Positions 18,687 through 29,700 of a DNA stretch of 64,000 nt are shown here, piece by piece. Both the position numbers and the translations under genes were made by a program. The first letter of the stretch is position 1. Every line of letters begins with the position of its first letter. The notes under the pieces were generated by a model that made no database searches, was not told the DNA's origin, and saw only the letters and a list, made by a program, of their open reading frames with translations. Source of the stretch: Synechococcus sp. CBW1108 (GTDB lineage Bacteria > Cyanobacteriota > Cyanobacteriia > PCC-6307 > Cyanobiaceae); assembly GCF_015840335.1 (NCBI RefSeq), contig NZ_CP060395.1:248001-312000 (forward strand), in the 5' to 3' direction.

Positions 18687-18700
18687 GTAGATCTACCTAG
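18683..18700. promoter_or_regulatory. 18-bp perfect palindrome over the thrB stop codon
   Basis: CTAGGTAGATCTACCTAG is identical to its own reverse complement; the thrB TAG lies at 18684-18686. It could be a dimeric regulator operator for the ndhD promoter about 90 bases downstream or a transcript hairpin. No T-run follows, so a classic intrinsic terminator is unlikely. Confidence 0.5.
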
Positions 18701-18793
18701 CGCCCCCTGGGCGGCTGATACATTGCTCCCGAGACTTGCGGTGCCTGATCCCGGCCCTGCCGAACGTACCCCCAGACCTGCAACCGGGCCGTG

Positions 18794-20386
18794 ATGGACG
18801 CCAACTTTGCCCTGCTCGCCGCCTCCAGCGAAGCCAGCTTTCCCTGGCTCAGCCTGATAGTGCTGCTCCCCGCAGCGGTGGCCCTGTTGATGCCCCTGCT
18901 GCCAGGCGATGGCAGCGATCCGAAATGGCCCCGCAGCCTGGCCCTCGCCACCCTGGGGGTCGACCTGGCACTGATGCTGGTGTGCTTCAGCCAGCACTTC
19001 GACGGGTCGGTCAGCGATCTTCAGCTGGTGGAACGGGTGAGCTGGGTGCCGGCCCTCGGCCTGGAGTGGTCCCTGGCGGCCGATGGGCTCTCGGCGCCGC
19101 TGGTGCTGCTTTCCGGGCTGGTGACCCTGCTTTCGGTGGCCGCCAGCTGGAACATCAAGAGCAAAACCCGCCTCTACTTCGCCCTGATGCTCGTGCAGGC
19201 CTCGGCCCAGGGGCTCGTTTTTCTCTCCCAAGACTTCCTGCTCTTCTTCCTGGCCTGGGAGTTGGAACTGGTGCCGGTCTACCTGCTGATCGCCATCTGG
19301 GGGGGCAAGCAGCGCCAGTACGCCGCCACCAAATTCATCCTCTACACCGCCACCGCCTCCCTGCTTATCCTGCTCAGCGGCCTGGCCCTGGCCTTCTCCG
19401 GCGACAGCTTCAGCTTCAACCTCACGGAGCTCTCAACCCGCTCCCCCGGCGGCAGCTTCGGCCTGCTCTGCTATCTCGGTTTCCTGGTGGGCTTTGGCGT
19501 CAAGCTGCCCATGTTCCCCCTGCACACCTGGCTGCCCGATGCCCACGGTGAGGCCAATGCGCCTGTGTCGATGCTGCTTGCGGGGGTGCTGCTGAAGATG
19601 GGCGGCTATGCCCTGCTGCGCTTCAACGTGCAGATGTTGCCGGAGATCCACCTGCAGCTGGCCCCAGCTTTGGTGGTGCTGGGGATCGTCAACATCGTCT
19701 ACGGGGCCCTAAATGCCTTTGCCCAAGACAACGTCAAACGGCGAATCGCCTGCAGCTCGGTGAGCCACATGGGCTTCGTGCTGCTTGGCATCGGGGCGAT
19801 CGATGCCCTCGGCATCAGTGGCGCCATGTTGCAGATGATCAGCCACGGCCTGATCGCCGCGGCCATGTTCTTTGTCACCGGGGTGTTCTACGAGCGCACC
19901 GAAACCCTCTCGATCCCAAACATGGGCGGCCTGGCCAAGGCCCTGCCGATCACCTTCGCCTTCTTTCTGGCCAGCTCCCTGGCCTCCTTGGCCCTGCCGG
20001 GCATGAGCGGGTTTGTCAGTGAAATCACCGTATTTCTCGGCATCACCGCCAACGACGGCTTCACCATTGGCTTCCGCGTGATCACGATCGTGCTGGCCGC
20101 CATCGGCCTGGTGCTGACACCGGTGTATCTGCTCAGTCTCTGCAGGCGGGTGTTCTTCGGGCCCAGGATTCCGGCCCTGGCAGCCATCGGCGACATGCGG
20201 CCCAGGGAACTTCTGATCGGCCTCACCCTGCTGGTGCCGACCCTGGCCATCGGCTTCTGGCCGCGCCTGGCGATCGACGTCTACGAAGCAACCACCAATG
20301 GCCTGGCGGAGCGGCTCCAGGCCACCGCCCTGCTGGCTACAACCCTGCAGACCATCTCCCTGCAGACCGCAGCCCAGATCGGCTGA
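18794..20386 (+). CDS. ndhD: NAD(P)H-quinone oxidoreductase subunit 4 (NdhD)
   Basis: Proton-pumping membrane subunit of the thylakoid NDH-1 complex, which runs respiratory and cyclic photosystem I electron flow; NdhD forms also define carbon-uptake variants. The protein has about 14 hydrophobic helices. Diagnostic segments are [21 protein letters not shown] with the conserved Glu, [28 protein letters not shown], and [16 protein letters not shown] at 18791 directly precedes the chosen ATG at 18794. The length of 530 residues fits the NdhD1/D2 type, but I cannot assign the paralogue. It lies one base before the M3 peptidase gene. Confidence 0.95.
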   Translation: MDANFALLAASSEASFPWLSLIVLLPAAVALLMPLLPGDGSDPKWPRSLALATLGVDLALMLVCFSQHFDGSVSDLQLVERVSWVPALGLEWSLAADGLSAPLVLLSGLVTLLSVAASWNIKSKTRLYFALMLVQASAQGLVFLSQDFLLFFLAWELELVPVYLLIAIWGGKQRQYAATKFILYTATASLLILLSGLALAFSGDSFSFNLTELSTRSPGGSFGLLCYLGFLVGFGVKLPMFPLHTWLPDAHGEANAPVSMLLAGVLLKMGGYALLRFNVQMLPEIHLQLAPALVVLGIVNIVYGALNAFAQDNVKRRIACSSVSHMGFVLLGIGAIDALGISGAMLQMISHGLIAAAMFFVTGVFYERTETLSIPNMGGLAKALPITFAFFLASSLASLALPGMSGFVSEITVFLGITANDGFTIGFRVITIVLAAIGLVLTPVYLLSLCRRVFFGPRIPALAAIGDMRPRELLIGLTLLVPTLAIGFWPRLAIDVYEATTNGLAERLQATALLATTLQTISLQTAAQIG

Positions 20387-20387
20387 A

Positions 20388-22520
20388 ATGGGAGAAGTCA
20401 CCCCAGCCGCCATGGTCCAAACAGCTGCCCCGCCCCTTTTAACCGGCCGGGGCCTGCCCCAGTTTGGGGCGATCACAGCGGAGCAGGTGGAGCAGGCAAT
20501 CCCCCTGCTGCTCGAGGAGCTGCACGCCCAACTCACGGCCCTGGAGGCAAACCTGGAGCGCCGCCTGGCCATGGGCGAGGCCGCCCCCATGGGCTGGGAA
20601 GACATTGGCTGGGAAGAGCTGATGGATCCGCTGCACCAGCTGGGCGAAAGGCTGCGCTGGAGCTGGGGGGTGGTCAGCCACCTCAACGGCGTCTGCAACA
20701 CGCCCGAGCTGCGCGCCGCCCACCAAGGGCAGCAGGGGGCGGTGGTGCAGTTCGGCAACCGGGCCGGCCAGTCTCGGCCCATCTACCTGGCCCTGGAAGC
20801 CCTGCAGCGGAGATCGGCCAGCCTCGATCCCAGCCAGCGCCGCATCCTGGAGGCCGAACTGCGGGACATGCGCCTGCGCGGCGTGGGTCTGGAGGGGGCC
20901 GAACAGGACGACTTCAATGCCGCCAGCGAGCGACTGGCCGAGCTGGCCACCGCCTTCGGCAACCACGTGCTGGATGCCACCAACGGCTGGAGCCTCACCC
21001 TCACCCAGGAAGAGGAGCTCGACGGCCTGCCCACCAGCCTGTGGGAGCTGCTGGCCCAGGCGGCCCGGGATAGGGGCGAAGAGGGTTGGCGGCTTGGGCT
21101 GGACATGCCGCGGGTGGTGCCCTTCCTCAAATACAGCCGCCGCCGCGATCTGCGCGAGCACCTCTATCGGGCCCAGGTGAGCCGCGCCTCCAGCGGCGAG
21201 CTAGACAACCGCCCCCTGATCGAGCAGATCCTGGGACTCAAACTGGCCCAGGCCCGGCGGCTGGGCTACCCCAACTGGGCCGAGGTGAGCCTGGCCTCAA
21301 AAATGGCCGGATCGGTGGCCGAGGTGGAAGCCCTGCTGGAGCAGCTGCGGGCCGCCGCCTACCCCGTTGCCCAGCGGGAACTCGAAGCGCTTGCAGCCTG
21401 CGCCGCCCGGCACGGGGCCGCCGAGGCCAGCGGGATCATGCCCTGGGACGTCAGTTACTGGGCCGAGGTGCTGCGCCAAGAGAGCTTCGATCTAGACAGC
21501 GAGGCCCTGCGGCCCTGGTTTTCACTTGAGCAGGTGCTGGACGGCCTGTTTGGCCTCTGCCAGCGGCTGTTCGACATCCGCATCGTGGCCACCGAAGCGG
21601 GGGAAGCACCGCTCTGGCACAGCGATGTGCGCTACTTCAGGGTGGATGATGCCAGCAGCGGTGAGCCCCTGGCTGGCTTCTACCTGGATCCCTACAGCCG
21701 CCCGGGTAGCAAGCGGGGTGGGGCCTGGATGGATGAGTGCCTGGGCCGCTCCCGCACCCCAGCGGGGGAGCAGGTGCTGCCGGTGGCCTACCTGATCTGC
21801 AACCAGAGCCCGCCGGTGGGGGAGACCCCCAGCCTGATGACCTTCGAGGAAGTGGAAACCCTCTTCCATGAATTCGGCCACGGCCTGCAGCACATGCTCA
21901 CCACGGTCGATCGCCCCCAGGCCGCTGGCATCAACAACGTGGAGTGGGATGCGGTGGAGCTGCCCAGCCAGTTCATGGAGAACTGGTGCTACGACCGGGC
22001 CACCCTGATGGGCATGGCCCGCCACTGGCAGAGCGGCGAGCCCCTGCCCGAAAGCGAATACCGGAAGCTCCTGGCGGCCCGCACCTTCATGGGCGGCAGC
22101 GCCACCCTGCGCCAGGTTCACTTCGCCCTCACCGACCTGCGCCTGCATAGCCAGTGGACCCCCGCCTGTGGCGAGAGCCCCGAGCAGCTGCGCCGCCGGA
22201 TCGCCGCCACCACCACGGTGCTCGAGCCGATCCCCGAGGACGCCTTTCTCTGCGCCTTCAGCCACATCTTCGCCGGCGGCTATGCGGCCGGCTACTACTC
22301 CTACAAGTGGGCCGAGGTACTCAGTGCCGACGCCTTCAGCGCCTTCGAGGAGGTGGGGCTCGACCAGGAGGAGGAGATCGTGGCCACCGGTCGTCGCTTC
22401 CGCGACACCGTGCTCAGCCTGGGTGGCAGCCGCTCTCCAGCCGAGGTGTTCGAGGCCTTCCGAGGCCGCGGACCCAGCAGTGGGGCCCTTATCCGCCACT
22501 CCGGGCTGGCGGCCGGTTGA
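20388..22520 (+). CDS. M3 family oligopeptidase (PrlC/OpdA-like)
   Basis: Cytoplasmic zinc metallopeptidase degrading short peptides, related to oligopeptidase A. The zinc motif HEFGH is in VETLFHEFGHGLQHML, followed by the downstream Glu-containing segment WDAVELPSQFMENW. The C-terminal FSHIFAGGYAAGYYSYKWAEVLSADAF is also family-typical. The ATG at 20388 gives 710 residues; ATG at 20412 is an alternative, and the longer frame from 20298 lies in ndhD. It begins one base after the ndhD stop and overlaps the next gene by one base. Confidence 0.92.
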   Translation: MGEVTPAAMVQTAAPPLLTGRGLPQFGAITAEQVEQAIPLLLEELHAQLTALEANLERRLAMGEAAPMGWEDIGWEELMDPLHQLGERLRWSWGVVSHLNGVCNTPELRAAHQGQQGAVVQFGNRAGQSRPIYLALEALQRRSASLDPSQRRILEAELRDMRLRGVGLEGAEQDDFNAASERLAELATAFGNHVLDATNGWSLTLTQEEELDGLPTSLWELLAQAARDRGEEGWRLGLDMPRVVPFLKYSRRRDLREHLYRAQVSRASSGELDNRPLIEQILGLKLAQARRLGYPNWAEVSLASKMAGSVAEVEALLEQLRAAAYPVAQRELEALAACAARHGAAEASGIMPWDVSYWAEVLRQESFDLDSEALRPWFSLEQVLDGLFGLCQRLFDIRIVATEAGEAPLWHSDVRYFRVDDASSGEPLAGFYLDPYSRPGSKRGGAWMDECLGRSRTPAGEQVLPVAYLICNQSPPVGETPSLMTFEEVETLFHEFGHGLQHMLTTVDRPQAAGINNVEWDAVELPSQFMENWCYDRATLMGMARHWQSGEPLPESEYRKLLAARTFMGGSATLRQVHFALTDLRLHSQWTPACGESPEQLRRRIAATTTVLEPIPEDAFLCAFSHIFAGGYAAGYYSYKWAEVLSADAFSAFEEVGLDQEEEIVATGRRFRDTVLSLGGSRSPAEVFEAFRGRGPSSGALIRHSGLAAG

Positions 22521-23608
22521 TGGCTGCTGCCGCACCGGAACTGGTGGCCATCGCCGAAGCCTTTGCCCTGCCCGGGCCTGTCACCGCGATTGCGCCGCTG
22601 GGCAACGGCAACGTCAATGCCACCTACCGGGTGGACACCGCCAGCGGCGAAAGCTTCGTGCTGCAAAGGCTCAACACAGCGGTGTTTGCCGAGCCGGAGC
22701 TGGTGATGGCCAACCTGCAGTCGCTTAGCACCCACGCCCAGCAACGGCCCCTGGCCGGCCAGCGCTGGGAGGTGCCGCGGGTGATCCAGCACCGCCACAG
22801 CGGCCAGCCCTGGCTGAAGGCAGGCGGCGAGTTTTGGCGGCTGACCAGCTTCGTCAACGACGCCGTGACGCTGGATGCCATTGCCACCCCCGCCCAGGCG
22901 ATGCAGGTGGGTAGGGGGCTGGGCCTGTTCCACAACCTGATCAGCGACCTGCCCACCGATCGACTGGCCGACACCCTGCCGGGGTTCCACATCACTCCCA
23001 CCTACCTGGCGGCCTACGACCAGATCCTGCAGTCCAGCCAGCTCCAACGCTGCGAGCGGACCGGGTGGTGCACTGCTTTCATTGCGGCGCGACGGGGGCT
23101 GGCGACGGTGCTGGAGACGGCCAAGGCCGAGGGCAGGCTCCTGCTGCGGCCCATCCATGGCGACCCCAAGGTGAACAACGTGATGCTCTGCGCCCGTACC
23201 GGGGTGGCGGTGAGCCTGGTGGACCTGGACACGGTCAAGCCAGGGCTGGTGCATTACGACATCGGTGACTGCCTGCGCTCGGCCTGCAATCCGGCGGGGG
23301 AAGAGGCGCCCCCTGGCGCTCCCATCCACTTCGACCTCGAACTCTGCCAGGCCGTGCTGGAGGGCTACCTGGGCGCGGCGCGAGCCTGCCTAAGTGAGGT
23401 CGACATCGACCATATCTTTGCTGCCGCCAGGCTGATCAGCTTCGAGCTGGGCCTGCGCTTCTTCAGCGACCATCTGGCCGGAGACATCTATTTCCGCAGC
23501 CAGCGCCCCGGCCACAACCTGGAGCGGGCCCTGGTGCAGTTCAAGCTCACCGAGAGCATCGAAGCCCAGGAGCAGGCAATCCGCACGATCGTGGAGGGCT
23601 TGCGGTGA
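22520..23608 (+). CDS. APH-fold small-molecule kinase, substrate unknown
   Basis: A 362-residue protein with an aminoglycoside phosphotransferase/choline-kinase-like fold. The N-lobe has LGNGNVNATYRVDTASGESFVLQRLN, with a nucleotide-binding glycine loop and strand. The catalytic loop is HGDPKVNNVM, and the metal-binding Asp follows in VSLVDLDTVKPG. It resembles the group including N-acetylhexosamine kinase-type enzymes, so a sugar substrate is possible but unproven. The start ATG overlaps the peptidase stop as TGATG, and its stop overlaps the next gene as GTGA, so the cluster is coupled. Confidence 0.8.
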   Translation: MAAAAPELVAIAEAFALPGPVTAIAPLGNGNVNATYRVDTASGESFVLQRLNTAVFAEPELVMANLQSLSTHAQQRPLAGQRWEVPRVIQHRHSGQPWLKAGGEFWRLTSFVNDAVTLDAIATPAQAMQVGRGLGLFHNLISDLPTDRLADTLPGFHITPTYLAAYDQILQSSQLQRCERTGWCTAFIAARRGLATVLETAKAEGRLLLRPIHGDPKVNNVMLCARTGVAVSLVDLDTVKPGLVHYDIGDCLRSACNPAGEEAPPGAPIHFDLELCQAVLEGYLGAARACLSEVDIDHIFAAARLISFELGLRFFSDHLAGDIYFRSQRPGHNLERALVQFKLTESIEAQEQAIRTIVEGLR

Positions 23609-24153
23609 ACTGCCAGAACTTCAGCCTGGTTCCCTTCGGGCCCAGTTCCACCAACCTGACCATCTGCGGGGATCTGGCCCTCCACGCCGGGGTGATGGAG
23701 GTTGTCTTCAAGCTGGAAGGCGATCTCAGCGCCATCCGGATCGCCCCGCCGGCAATGGCTGGTGAACGCCGCGATCTGCTCTGGCAGACCACCTGCCTGG
23801 AAGTGTTCCTGGCCCACCGGGGAGCTGGGCCCTACTGGGAATTCAACCTTTCCCCGGCTGGCCACTGGAACGTCTACCGCCTGGAGAGTTACCGCCAGGG
23901 GCTGGCCCCGGAGCCTGCCTACGCCCAGCTTCCCTTCAGGGTGCAGCGCCACCTCCAACAACTCAGCCTGAGCCTGCGCTGCGGCCTGCCACCGGCCCTG
24001 GCGCTGCCAGCAACAGCTGACCTGGAAGCCGCCATCACCGCCGTGATCCAGCACAGCGATGGGAGCCTCAGCTACTGGGCCCTGCACCATCCCGCCGCCG
24101 AAGCTGATTTCCATCACCGCGATGGCTTCTGCCTCCAGCTGGGCCGGGCCTGA
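23605..24153 (+). CDS. DOMON-like domain protein
   Basis: A 182-residue, mainly beta-strand protein recognised as the DOMON-like family common in cyanobacteria. Family-like segments are MAGERRDLLWQTTCLEVFL, YWEFNLSPAGHWNVYRLESYR, and the C-terminal SYWALHHPAAEADFHHRDGF. DOMON-type folds bind heme or sugars in other proteins, but no ligand can be deduced here. The start is GTG overlapping the kinase stop. The gene ends three bases from the convergent folB stop. Confidence 0.8.
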   Translation: MNCQNFSLVPFGPSSTNLTICGDLALHAGVMEVVFKLEGDLSAIRIAPPAMAGERRDLLWQTTCLEVFLAHRGAGPYWEFNLSPAGHWNVYRLESYRQGLAPEPAYAQLPFRVQRHLQQLSLSLRCGLPPALALPATADLEAAITAVIQHSDGSLSYWALHHPAAEADFHHRDGFCLQLGRA

Positions 24154-24156
24154 GGC

Positions 24157-24543
24157 TCAGCAAGGCAGCCCGGCTTCACGCCAGCGCCGCTGGCGCCGAA
24201 CCGCCACCCGACCGCCGAAGCCAGGCACCGGGGCCTGGCATTTGGCCAGATCCAGCCGCAGTGGAATCAGGCCATAGAGCGTTTCAAGGCAATCGAGCAC
24301 CAACTCGCTGTAGTGCTCAATCGTGAGGCAGCACACCTGGCGGGCCTGACACTGCAGGGCCGTGATCGCGAGGGCGTAGTCAAAGCTGGCGGCCAGCCGA
24401 TCGCTGCGGGCCGCTTCAGCCAGATCGCCCGCCAGCCAGAACTCCAGCTCAAACCACTGGCCCTGGGCCCTCTCCAGCTCCAGTACCCCCACATGGGCCC
24501 AGAGGCGCAGGCCCTGCACATGGATCCAGTCTGGATGGGTCAC
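24157..24543 (-). CDS. folB: Dihydroneopterin aldolase FolB
   Basis: Folate-pathway enzyme converting 7,8-dihydroneopterin to 6-hydroxymethyl-dihydropterin and glycolaldehyde. Matches are [33 protein letters not shown] with the family Gly-Val-Leu-Glu-Glu-type loop, [13 protein letters not shown], and a Glu in [14 protein letters not shown]. The C-terminus has the Lys-containing strand [18 protein letters not shown]. At 128 residues the size is right. The GTG start overlaps the proA stop as GTGA, so folB is probably translated after proA. Confidence 0.9.
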   Translation of the reverse strand: MTHPDWIHVQGLRLWAHVGVLELERAQGQWFELEFWLAGDLAEAARSDRLAASFDYALAITALQCQARQVCCLTIEHYSELVLDCLETLYGLIPLRLDLAKCQAPVPGFGGRVAVRRQRRWREAGLPC

Positions 24544-25853
24544 AGCGGCAAGCTCCTGTGGCTGAACTGGCGGACTCCGCTGGCGTAATCGGCGGCGATA
24601 TGGCCCTCCCCCCGCAGCCGGTAGCGGTAGGTGACCAGCCCCTCCAGCCCCACCGGCCCCCGGGGGGGGAGGGTCTGGGTGGAGATGCCAACCTCGGCGC
24701 CGAAGCCGTAGCGGTATCCATCGGCGAAGCGGGTGGAACAGTTGAGGTACACCCCGGCACTGTTGACCGCAGCCAGGAAGCGGTCTGCCGTCGCCGGATC
24801 GGTGGTGCAGATGGCATCGGTGTGGCGGGAGCCGTAGCGGGCGATGTGCTCCAGGGCCGCCTCGAGGTCGGGCACCACCTTCACACTCAAGATCAGGTCG
24901 GAATATTCCGTGCTCCAGTCGGCTTCGCTGGCCCCCTGGCCCACCCCCAGGGCCTGGGAGGCGGCATCGCCGCGCAATTGGACACCAGCCTCGGCAAACG
25001 CATCGATGGCAAGCGGCAGGAACGCAGGGGCGATCGCCCCATCAACCAGCAGGGTTTCGATCGCATTACAGGCAGCCGGGTACTGGGTTTTGGAATCCAG
25101 GGCCACCCGCAGGGCCTGCTGGAGGTCTGCGGCCCGATCCACAAACAGGTGGCAGATTCCGTCGGCGTGGCCGAGCACCGGGATGCGGGTGTGGTCCTGA
25201 ATGAAGCGCACCAGTTCGTTGGAGCCCCGGGGAATGATCAGATCAACCAGGCCGTCAAGTTTCAGCAGCCCCAGGCTCTCCTCCCGGCTGGTGAGCAGCT
25301 CCAGGGCATCAGGGAGGTCCTCGGGGGCCACCTCACTGGCGGCCAGCCCTTGGCGCAGGGCCGTGAGGATGGCGGCGCAGCTGCCCCTGGCCTCCCGGCC
25401 CCCCTTGAGCAGGGCCCCGTTGCCGGAGCGGATCGCCAGGGAGGCGATCTGCATCACCGCATCGGGCCGGGCCTCAAAGATCACGCCCAGCACCCCGAGG
25501 GGCACCGTCACCCGCTCCAGCACCAGGCCCTGATCGAGCTCGGTATGCAGCTGGCGTCTGCCCAGCGGGTCGGCCAGCTCCGCCACCTGGCGCACGCCGG
25601 CGATGGCGCCATCGAGCTTGGTGCCATCGAGCTTCAACCGGGCCACCAAAGCCGGAGCCAGCCCCTCGGCCGCCGCGGCCTCCAGGTCGGCCTGGTTGGC
25701 GGCCAGGATCGCGGCACGGTTTTGCTCCAGGCCAGCGGCCATGGCCCGCACCGCCTGGCGCCTCAGGCCATCGCCCAACTGGCCAAGAACCATGGCCCTG
25801 CGGCGCACCTGGGCCGCCCGGGCGAGCAAATCTGGAGAGGGATCGGCAATCAT
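24540..25853 (-). CDS. proA: Gamma-glutamyl phosphate reductase ProA
   Basis: NADPH-dependent enzyme reducing gamma-glutamyl phosphate to the semialdehyde in proline synthesis. The aldehyde dehydrogenase-like fold shows [34 protein letters not shown] and the active-site Cys in [15 protein letters not shown]-terminal [20 protein letters not shown] is also typical. Length 437 residues is normal and the start is ATG at 25853, seven bases from the stop of the upstream ROK gene. Confidence 0.97.
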   Translation of the reverse strand: MIADPSPDLLARAAQVRRRAMVLGQLGDGLRRQAVRAMAAGLEQNRAAILAANQADLEAAAAEGLAPALVARLKLDGTKLDGAIAGVRQVAELADPLGRRQLHTELDQGLVLERVTVPLGVLGVIFEARPDAVMQIASLAIRSGNGALLKGGREARGSCAAILTALRQGLAASEVAPEDLPDALELLTSREESLGLLKLDGLVDLIIPRGSNELVRFIQDHTRIPVLGHADGICHLFVDRAADLQQALRVALDSKTQYPAACNAIETLLVDGAIAPAFLPLAIDAFAEAGVQLRGDAASQALGVGQGASEADWSTEYSDLILSVKVVPDLEAALEHIARYGSRHTDAICTTDPATADRFLAAVNSAGVYLNCSTRFADGYRYGFGAEVGISTQTLPPRGPVGLEGLVTYRYRLRGEGHIAADYASGVRQFSHRSLPL

Positions 25854-25860
25854 CTGCCCA

Positions 25861-26757
25861 TCATCCCAAGCTGGAGGCCAGCCGCTCGAGGGCCAGGCGC
25901 GCCGCCCCGAGCCGCCCAGCTCCGTTGCCCAGGCTGCAGGGCCGGATCGCCAACCCCTCCCGGCTGACCGGCTGCACCCGCTGCTCCACCTCGCCCCACA
26001 GCGCCGGCAGGAAGTGGGCGCTGGCAGCGCTGATCCCGCCGCCGATTAACACCAGCTCCGGGGTGAACACATAGAGCAGGGAGCTGACACCGATGCCGAG
26101 CAGGCGGCCATAGGCCCGCCACACCTCCAGGGCCTCGGCGTCGCCGCCATCGGCCCGCCGGCAGAGTTCGGCCGGATCCAGCCCAGAGAGGCGGGCCAGA
26201 CCGCGGCGGCTGCAATAAGACTCAATCGAGCCGCTGTTGCCGCTGTTGCAGGGCGGGCCCTCGGGATCGATGCCGATCAGCCCGGGCTCGGCCGCCGCAC
26301 CGTGGCGACCCGTGAACAGCCGGCCGTCGATCAGCACCGCCCCGCCCACCCCGGTGCCGAGGGTGAGAAGTAACACATCGCGCCTGTCGCGGGCCGCCCC
26401 CAGCCAGTGCTCGCCAAGCAGGGCGCAGTTGGCATCGTTGGCCAGGGTGACGCGGCGAGCCAGCAGGGGTTCGAGCCAGTCGGCCAGCGGCACCTCCCGC
26501 CAGCCCGGCAGGTTGATGGCGATCCGCGCCACCCGGCCCGCCCCATCGCTGGGGCCGGGATGGCCTACCCCCACCCGATCGGCCAGGTGCTCGGGGTCAA
26601 GCTGCTGCACCGCCTCCACAATCGCCGTGGTCACGGCCCCTGGCAAAGACGGCTGGGGCGTAGGCACCTCAAGGCCGGCGAGCAACTCTCCGGCCAGGCT
26701 GAAGCGCCCCAGCTTAAGGGCGCTGCCGCCCAGGTCCACGCCGATCAGCTGGTTCAT
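25861..26757 (-). CDS. ROK family sugar kinase-like protein
   Basis: A 298-residue ASKHA-fold protein of the ROK family (kinases, repressors). The N-terminal phosphate loop is [16 protein letters not shown]. The catalytic Asp is in [17 protein letters not shown], then [18 protein letters not shown], then the [17 protein letters not shown] His region. The ROK zinc motif is degenerate: [13 protein letters not shown] replaces the usual CxCGxxGCxE, so most zinc Cys are gone. No N-terminal helix-turn-helix is present, so this is an enzyme-like rather than repressor ROK. Its ATG overlaps the tamB-like stop as ATGA. Substrate unknown; glucose is plausible. Confidence 0.85.
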   Translation of the reverse strand: MNQLIGVDLGGSALKLGRFSLAGELLAGLEVPTPQPSLPGAVTTAIVEAVQQLDPEHLADRVGVGHPGPSDGAGRVARIAINLPGWREVPLADWLEPLLARRVTLANDANCALLGEHWLGAARDRRDVLLLTLGTGVGGAVLIDGRLFTGRHGAAAEPGLIGIDPEGPPCNSGNSGSIESYCSRRGLARLSGLDPAELCRRADGGDAEALEVWRAYGRLLGIGVSSLLYVFTPELVLIGGGISAASAHFLPALWGEVEQRVQPVSREGLAIRPCSLGNGAGRLGAARLALERLASSLG

Positions 26758-29700
26758 CAGAAGCGGAAGAAGAGCTGCAGCTGGCTCTGCCAGGCCCCCT
26801 GGCTGTCCACCGATCCCTGCAGGTTGAGCAGCTCGGAGGCCCTGTAGTTGAGGTTGAGTTGGGGTGGCACGTCGGAGCGGTTCGGGGCAGCCAGCACCGA
26901 GGCATTAAAGCGCTCGTCTATGTCCAGGCCGATCTCGGCCCCCAGCACCAGCTGGGGCGGCACCCGCCCGGAGCGCCGCTCGGCGCCGCTGTTGACCGCC
27001 TGGTTCACGTAGGTGGGATAGAGGGCGAAGCTCAGCCGCTGCCCAAACACATCGCTGAAACTGCCCAGCAAGGGCGAAAGCAGGGTCTGGCCCAGGGCGG
27101 TGGCCAGCACGGCGGTGCCGCCTCCACCGGCCAGCCCGACCAGGGTGTTGCCACCGATCAGGGCCAGGAGCCGGTCCTGCGAAAGGGGGGGCGAACTGCG
27201 CAGCACCAGGTTGTCGGCGAGACGATCCGCCGGGCCGCTGACACTGAGGTAGACCCGCACCAGATTCAGCTGGTCGAGGCTGTTGGTTGCTCCCTCGGCC
27301 TGATAGTTCTGCAGCGACAGGTTGTCGGCCGGCCCAATCCCACTGGCCACCGGCAGGCTGTCGGGAACCCTGGTGCGCAAGGAGATGTCGAGATACGGGA
27401 TCAGGCCCATGGAGGGGGTGAACACGGCCACGTTGGGGGAATCCGGGTCCAGGCCAAAGGTGGAGGTGAAAAGGTTGAGGCGCCCCCGCAGCAGGCGCAC
27501 CACGCCCTGGAGTCGCAGGCTGGGGTCGAGCCGCCCATCTATCCGCAACAGGCCGCTGCTGTTGAAACTGGCCAGGTTGGGCACCCCCACGGTGAGGTCT
27601 GGGCCCAGGCTGAGCCGCAGGTTGTCAAAGCCCACAAACCTGACGTTGGGGACACTGGCACGCAGAAGCCCACTGGCATCACCCTCCACCTCCGGCCCGA
27701 GCAGCACCAGCGGTTGCTGGAAGTTCCAGCTGGATTCGATCAACTCCGGCACGCTGGCCACGCTCACCCCAGGCGCCTTCTCACTGGCCAGGCGGCCGGG
27801 CTGCACGTTGATATTGCCCCGGGCAATCGAGAGCTCCCCGCCAATATCCATGGCGTTGAGGCTGCCGCCGATGCGCAGCTGGCCTGCGGCCACGGCCCGG
27901 ATCCGCGGCATGGCGAAGGGAACCGCGGCCAGCTCCACGGCCAGGCTGGCTTCCTGACCATCGGCCGTCTTGCCGGGCCGCAGCAGGCCCAGCGAACCGC
28001 TGCCCCGCACCGAGCCCTTCTCCCCCACCCTGGCGCTGAACTCCTGCAGCAGTAGCTGCTCGAAGTCGAACAGCACGATCGCCTCAACCTCCTGCAACCG
28101 CTGGCCGATGAACTGCAGCTGGCCGCCACGCAGGCGCAGGAAACCGTTGGCAATGGGCTCGGCCACACTGCCGCGCACCAGCAGCTGCAGGTCGCCGCTG
28201 CCCTCTTTCCACTCCAGGGCAGGTTGGGCCAGCCCGGTGAGGAAGCGCAGGCCATCATTCCGACTGGCCAGCCTCAGCTCGACGCCCTCCTGGCTCGGAT
28301 CGAGGGGCACGGTGCCGGCCAGATCCACACTGCTGGCAGCCCCGGCCGCCCGCAGGGAGAGGTTAACCAGCAGCCGTCCCTGCTGGAGCTCGATCAGGCC
28401 CCGCTCCAAATCGAGGGGAGTTTGCTGCAGCCTGGCGTCCTTCAGAGCCAGGTTAAGGCTGAGCTCGGGCCTGGAGCCGCCGAGGCTGTAGCTCCCCCGG
28501 GCGGAGGCCAAGCCGCCGAGGCCAGCGGGCATAGGCGTCAGCAAGGCCAACAGCTCCAGGGGCAGGTTGGCCAGGCTGAAGCTGCCTGTGCCCTGGCGCA
28601 GGGGGCCCTGGAAACGGGCCTGCAGGGGCTGCTGGGTGAGGGCCTGGTCCCGATCCGTGCCGACTGACCAGAGATGGGCGCGGGCATCGAGGTCGGCGCG
28701 GGCCGCCAGCAGGGTGGGGCCCTCAAGATCCAGATCCACATCGACACTGCCGGCCAAGCGCTGCAGCTTTTCCAGGGGGGTGCGCAGCCGCTCCCGCTCG
28801 GCCCGATCTACCGCCAGCCGTTGGCGGGCCAGGTTCAGGGCCTGCAGGTGGTCGTCCAGGGTGCCGCCGAAGATATCGATCAGCAGGGTGCCGATATCAC
28901 TGGCGCTGCCGACCCTTGGCGGCCCCTCGCCCCGCCACTGGGGCCAGGCACGGCCCAGCTGCTGTAAGAAAATTGTCGATAACTGGCGGCCTTCAAGCCT
29001 GGACCTGAACGGCCCGTTCCAGAGTCCCGACCAATCGAGCTCCAGCTGTCCTCCCGCCAGGGGCGAAAGGGCTGCCTGGGCCTGATAGCGGCGGTTCCTG
29101 TAGTGGAAGGTGGCCTGGGCCGTCTTCCCCCAGACGCCAAGAAAAACCGGTCGATCCAGGCTCACATCGCCACTGAAGGCCAGGGGCTGCAACTCAAGCT
29201 GGCCCTGGCCGCTGAGCTGCCCCTGCAAGGGTTGGCGGCGGCCCCTGGGACCGAGGGCCAACTGCAGGCCCTCCAGGGACAGGCCGCTGGCCTGCCAGCG
29301 ATAGCCCCGGGGCCGGCCGACGAGCTCCAGCCAGCCGCCATCTCGCTCGAGGCGCACCTGACGGGGCACCCAACGGGTATCGAAGCGGGCCACCAACTCG
29401 CCGTTCGGGGCGGGGGCAAGGGCCTCCATGGCCAGCCTGCCGCCGCCGGCCCGATCGCCGAACCATTGGCCCTGCCAGGTTTCCCGCAAACTGATCGGCC
29501 CTGCTCCGGGCTGGTCGATCTGGAGATCCAGGTCGGGTGTGAGGGCGCTAAGGGGTCCGCGAACCCGGCCTGAGGCCCCCAACACCCCCTGCAGCGGACT
29601 GCCCACCAGCAGACCCAGGCGGGAAAGCGGGTAGCGCCGCAGGTCCAGCTGCAGATCCAGGGGGCCTGGCACCAGCCCCTTCCCCTGGCGCAGGGCCAGG

